Positions 60,320 to 64,000 of a stretch of 64,000 nt of DNA are shown in pieces (positions within the stretch are counted from its first letter, which is position 1; each line of letters opens with the position of its first letter). A model generated the notes under the pieces. It was not told where the DNA came from and made no database searches. It saw only the letters and a program-made list of their open reading frames with translations. The position numbers and the translations under genes were made by a program. Location: assembly GCF_964355755.1 (NCBI RefSeq), contig NC_092672.1, positions 744,001 to 808,000 on the forward strand, read 5' to 3'. Source of the stretch: Antedon mediterranea. Its lineage: Eukaryota > Echinodermata > Crinoidea > Comatulida > Antedonidae.

Positions 60320-60590
60320 AACCAATCTAATTACTAATTTGAATACTAATTTAAATAATTTTAATTTGAATATTAGGCTAATTTGAATAGTAGTTTGAAT
60401 ATTAATTTAGATAATTTTAATTTTAATAGTAGCCCTAATTTAATAGTAATTTAATATTAATTTTAGTAATTTTAATAGTAGCCCTAATTTGAATAGTAAT
60501 TTGAATATTATTTTTAATAATTTTAATTTGAATAGTAGGCCTAATTTGAATAGTAGTAATTTGAATATTACCTTGAAGCATGAAAAAAGA
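60320..60590. repeat. AT-rich tandem repeat
   Basis: Irregular copies of AATTTGAATAGTAGTTTGAA and ATTAATTTTAATAATTTTAA-like units. The minus-strand open frame over it is an artefact. Confidence 0.7.
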
Positions 60591-60829
60591 TTTTTTAATC
60601 TTCACAGCTGACTGAGGCACAGATTGAAATTTGAAACTGTTAGAAAATAACTTCTTTATTGCAACAAACTTAAGTAAGTTTACTTCAGGGACTGTAAATG
60701 ACACAAAAAGTCATGTACTAGAAGTACTAGTGTTTATGGATATATATTTGGCTGTTGACAGGACCTAGGCCCTTAGAGAGTGGTCAGAGAAAATGCTGTT
60801 AGCAAACAAATTGGTGATAATCAGTGACT

Positions 60830-61085
60830 GCTAGGTCACACATGAGCCATCTGGTTGGTTAAGTCCAGTGGGGGTTAGTTAGACTGAATATAGCAAGCAG
60901 TTTGCCATCTGCGCTACCATGTCCAGTGGGGGTAAACTGGCTAATACATGATTTGTGCAAAGATATTTGGCAGGCAGTGTGCCATCTGGTGTGGTACAGG
61001 TCCAGTGGGGTTTAGGCAGGATAATAGATGAATTTAGGAATATATAACAAAGGTAATTTACCATCTGCTTATTCCAAATGGGGTT
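60830..61085. repeat. Degenerate tandem repeat, about 70-100-bp unit
   Basis: Three or four diverged copies sharing GCCATCTG and GTCCAGTGGGG with TTAG/GGTTAG. Confidence 0.5.
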
Positions 61086-61791
61086 AGCAATTACATGAGG
61101 GAAGACTTCATATAATAAAATCAACTGTTGGCAACAAGATAGTGGGAGGGGATGTCCACAAGGGGACGGACCTTTCCGTTCATGTGCGTGTCTCCTTATC
61201 TGTTTGTCTCCAATCGTTAGGTACTATCTAAGCATGGAACTCAAAGAGTGGTACTGATAGTAGTCTATATAAATTGAAGGAAACAGTTATCAATCAAAAA
61301 AGACTAGATTTAGTAACTTAGAAAGTATATTGGATTATTGTAATTTTTAAAAATGTTGATGATCTACAGCTTATTATGCAAAAAGCACATGGTGAGTAAA
61401 TACTGTACACCATAAACAAATATTTTAAGTTGAGAATGTCTTGATATTTCTAAGTTATATTTAATATTTTTAAGTTACTGTATACTATCTTCTTTACATA
61501 ACCAAAAAATTAATTCATTGTTAACTACCGGTATTACTTTTTGGAATAACATTGGTAAACCATGACACCTTTAAGTACTATTATGCATCACTATAACTAT
61601 GACCAATAAATACTTAAGTGTAAAGTAAAGTTGAGAATGTCCCAAAGTATTCTGAAGTTATATAGTTTTCTTTACACAAAAACATGTACTGTAAACCTGA
61701 CCTTCATAATAGGCCTACTATTATGTATCACTATCACATCAATTTGATTAAATTACTGTTAATAAGAAAATATAAAGACAATATCACTTAC

Positions 61792-61841
61792 CAATTTCTG
61801 TCGATGTTGTTTATCAATCATATCAACGATAAAAGTTTGCG
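61792..61841 (-). CDS. Small exon of the coiled-coil gene
   Basis: A 50-base exon: TTATATATAG| acceptor and a very strong donor TTG|GTAAGTGAT, phase 2 in and 0 out. It encodes QTFIVDMIDKQHRQKL, which continues into the coiled-coil exon at 58307 without a break. Confidence 0.6.
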
Positions 61842-64000
61842 CTATATATAAGAAAAGAAGAAAAAAAAATCAAGTTGGAGAAAACTTTATTTACATTCAA
61901 TAAAAGCTGAAATTAGATTTAATTTTCTACATAATTGTGCTACTAATCATTAATATTTTAATAAATTCATGAAATTTTTTTTTCTAATAATATTATATAA
62001 AAATATTCAATATATAAATAGAATTTATATAAAAGCAAAACTGAAAGTAGGCTGTAGCTTTCATTTGGGAAATTGTAAGTAATTTGATATTGACATAATT
62101 GAACACGTCATTTTAATTGATTTTATGTCTTAATTTGTAACCAGCTAGATTAAAAAAAACACAAGCCAAGGTTAAAGAAAGTATTGAGCATCCCTATAAA
62201 TGAATGGTATAGTCCTATGAACCCCAGTGAGGTATTCACTCTCTCCCTGACATTTCTGTTTGGTTCACATGCCAATATGCATCGCCAGGAAAAACATTAT
62301 AAATCTAACCGTCTACTCTAGTCTACATTATCAAACTTTAAGGGACGAAAAAAATGTGATGTGCTCAAATATGGAGATGATGATGTCATAACTACCATAT
62401 TTGAGTATATCACTACCATATAAATATAAATCTATCTTCGGAATAGAAACATTTGAATTTATAATTTCAATGTTTCAGAATTTAAATGTTGATGTTGTAT
62501 TAGGCAATTAATGTTGACATTGCGGACATTGGTTTCAAAATGATAAATAACAAATGGAGAATTCCTTGAACTAAGTTTCAATTTCTTTAATTCTTCATCA
62601 TACACTTTTAATGCATCCAATTTTAAAGCGAAACAAACAACAATAATGATAACAAATGATAAAATTGCATTACTATAATAGTTACTAACAAGAAAATAAG
62701 TAATTCTTTTCAAAGCTTTCACAAACTAAAGCCAGGAATTTAGTCTAGAAATCACATTTCTAAACGACAAATATAAATAAAAATTGTCCAAACGTTATCA
62801 ATACATTGTCGAATATTTCCTGATTTTCCAATAATCAACGGAAAAAGCGTGTTTTATTTTGCCGATTAAGCTAAAAATTTTGTCAAATTTTTTGTTCATC
62901 AGTCTTAATAAGCAAAGAATGGAGACTTATTTGTCTACGAGTCATAATAATTATCACATTGATGGCGTCGATGCAGTATATGTAAAATCTACAAATTCTC
63001 TATTCATTCTCCATCATTACGCTATTTAGCCAAATTAAGGACTTTCCAGCGAGTGTTCCACAATTTGTGTCTAAATGTTAAATATCTTTATCTTGCATAA
63101 CTGCATTTGGAAAGTAGACGCTGATATTTGTAAAAGTGAAATAAGTTTTTATTTAGAAAAAAAAAATATAGGAAGCTATATTAATGCTTAAGTATTAATC
63201 TTAAAACACCCAAAATAATAAAAAAATATATGAAGTTGCCCAAAATGGACAAAGATTGACACTAAATAAATACCTCCTGTACTAGGAACAAGGCCTATAG
63301 ACATGACAGAAAAAGTATATTATTTATGCATATTTTTGAAGGAAAACATATTTCAGATTTTTCTTTTGAGTCATATTTTGTAGTATACGAATTTGAAGAT
63401 GGCTTAATGTTCACTTAAGTTTCTTTATCCGAGACTTAGTTTAGCTTAATTCATCAGGTAATTGAGAATTAAGAATTAGTGCTTTTTGAAAGGCACGAGA
63501 TGAATAGCAGCATTTCACTATTACTGAAGAAAGGTCATTAAACTTCTAGGTTTACAAACGAAATTGATGTCAAACTTTAGATTCAGTATTGGTTATTAGT
63601 TTGCAGGTTTATGAGTGATACATAATGATTAAGGATAAAAAGCATGGGATGGAGAAAAGGTCACAGGATGAAAAAAAAATGAGGTAGTCCTTGGGAAGGA
63701 AGGAAAAGAGAGTAGATTTTGGGAAAGAGAATAGAAGGCATATGTTAGAAAAGAAAGGAGGGCAAATACTTTGTTGTGAGGTAAAATATTATAAATTAGG
63801 TTAAGAAAAAGTGACTAATGAACATTACGTTTACTAACGACTACTCTGCAAAATACTACAGTATTTATTTGAGCAACTTGAGAAAGACTGTCGAATAAAT
63901 GTAAAATTATTTTCTAGTTTTCCTACACAAATTAAAACAGAAATGTTTCTATTTAACAGAAAATGAAAAGTTGTAGTTTAAATCTAGGTATCGATATAAA
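61842..64000. other. Intron or upstream part of the coiled-coil gene
   Basis: AT-rich. Contains a damaged CTCTGTCTACACTATC MITE (about 62320-62425) and a minus-strand frame (62459-62722) with LDALKVYDEELKKLK, for which I find no acceptor. No further exon supported. Confidence 0.4.

Larger units (their letters stand above)
58308..61791. other. Intron of the coiled-coil gene
   Basis: Mostly AT-rich. A patch at 59035-59340 is clearly less AT-rich, with an open plus-strand frame of 100 codons that shows no domain; it may be an old transposon piece. Confidence 0.4.

Overview
The window is AT-rich animal genomic DNA with spliced genes, long introns and many mobile-element relics. Four things suggest an invertebrate deuterostome, most likely an echinoderm: a death-effector (DED) NLR-type immune gene, a TRIM-like filamin/NHL protein, a foldback element with internally repeated arms (as in sea-urchin TU elements), and an over-represented TAGGCCTA octamer. 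The species cannot be fixed from sequence alone.

Layout. 1-1599 (+) is the 3' end of a TRIM-type gene with filamin-like and NHL domains. A LINE reverse-transcriptase relic with a YADD motif lies at about 2785-3060 (-). From 13462 down to 4407 (-) runs an NLR-like gene. Its first five exons fit together (start codon, DED exon, two small linker exons, pre-NACHT exon; every intron after the ATG is phase 1), and it ends in leucine-rich repeats. Where the NACHT ATPase should lie, the pre-NACHT frame runs directly, out of frame, into the post-NACHT region, so the ATPase is missing. Intron 2 holds a 3.7-kb foldback element (8290-12026) whose two arms carry decayed copies of one transposon-type protein; a tRNA-derived SINE is nested in one arm.

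13.5-18.1 kb is intergenic with further repeat relics. 18116-28780 (-) is a gene of at least 14 coding exons, reconstructed here from splice sites and reading phase (3129 coding bases, 1042 residues), acidic and proline-rich with a C-terminal EF-hand. The end of its last coding exon has been amplified into a 69-bp tandem array just downstream. It shares a 1.3-kb promoter region, containing an RFX X-box-like site, with a divergent intronless EF-hand gene (30059-30877, +). A shared role in cilia is an inference from the X-box and from RPxTAP-like peptides.

30.9-42.9 kb holds a PIF/Harbinger-like element with a Myb/SANT-type ORF, several MITE families, minisatellites, a single exon of an unrecognised gene (34379-34816, -), a perfect X-box (36108-36121) and CpG-richer promoter-like patches. 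42.9-64 kb appears to be mostly intron of a minus-strand coiled-coil gene: two internal exons and a candidate last exon are visible, with several tandem repeats between them. Most long open frames after 43 kb are repeat artefacts.
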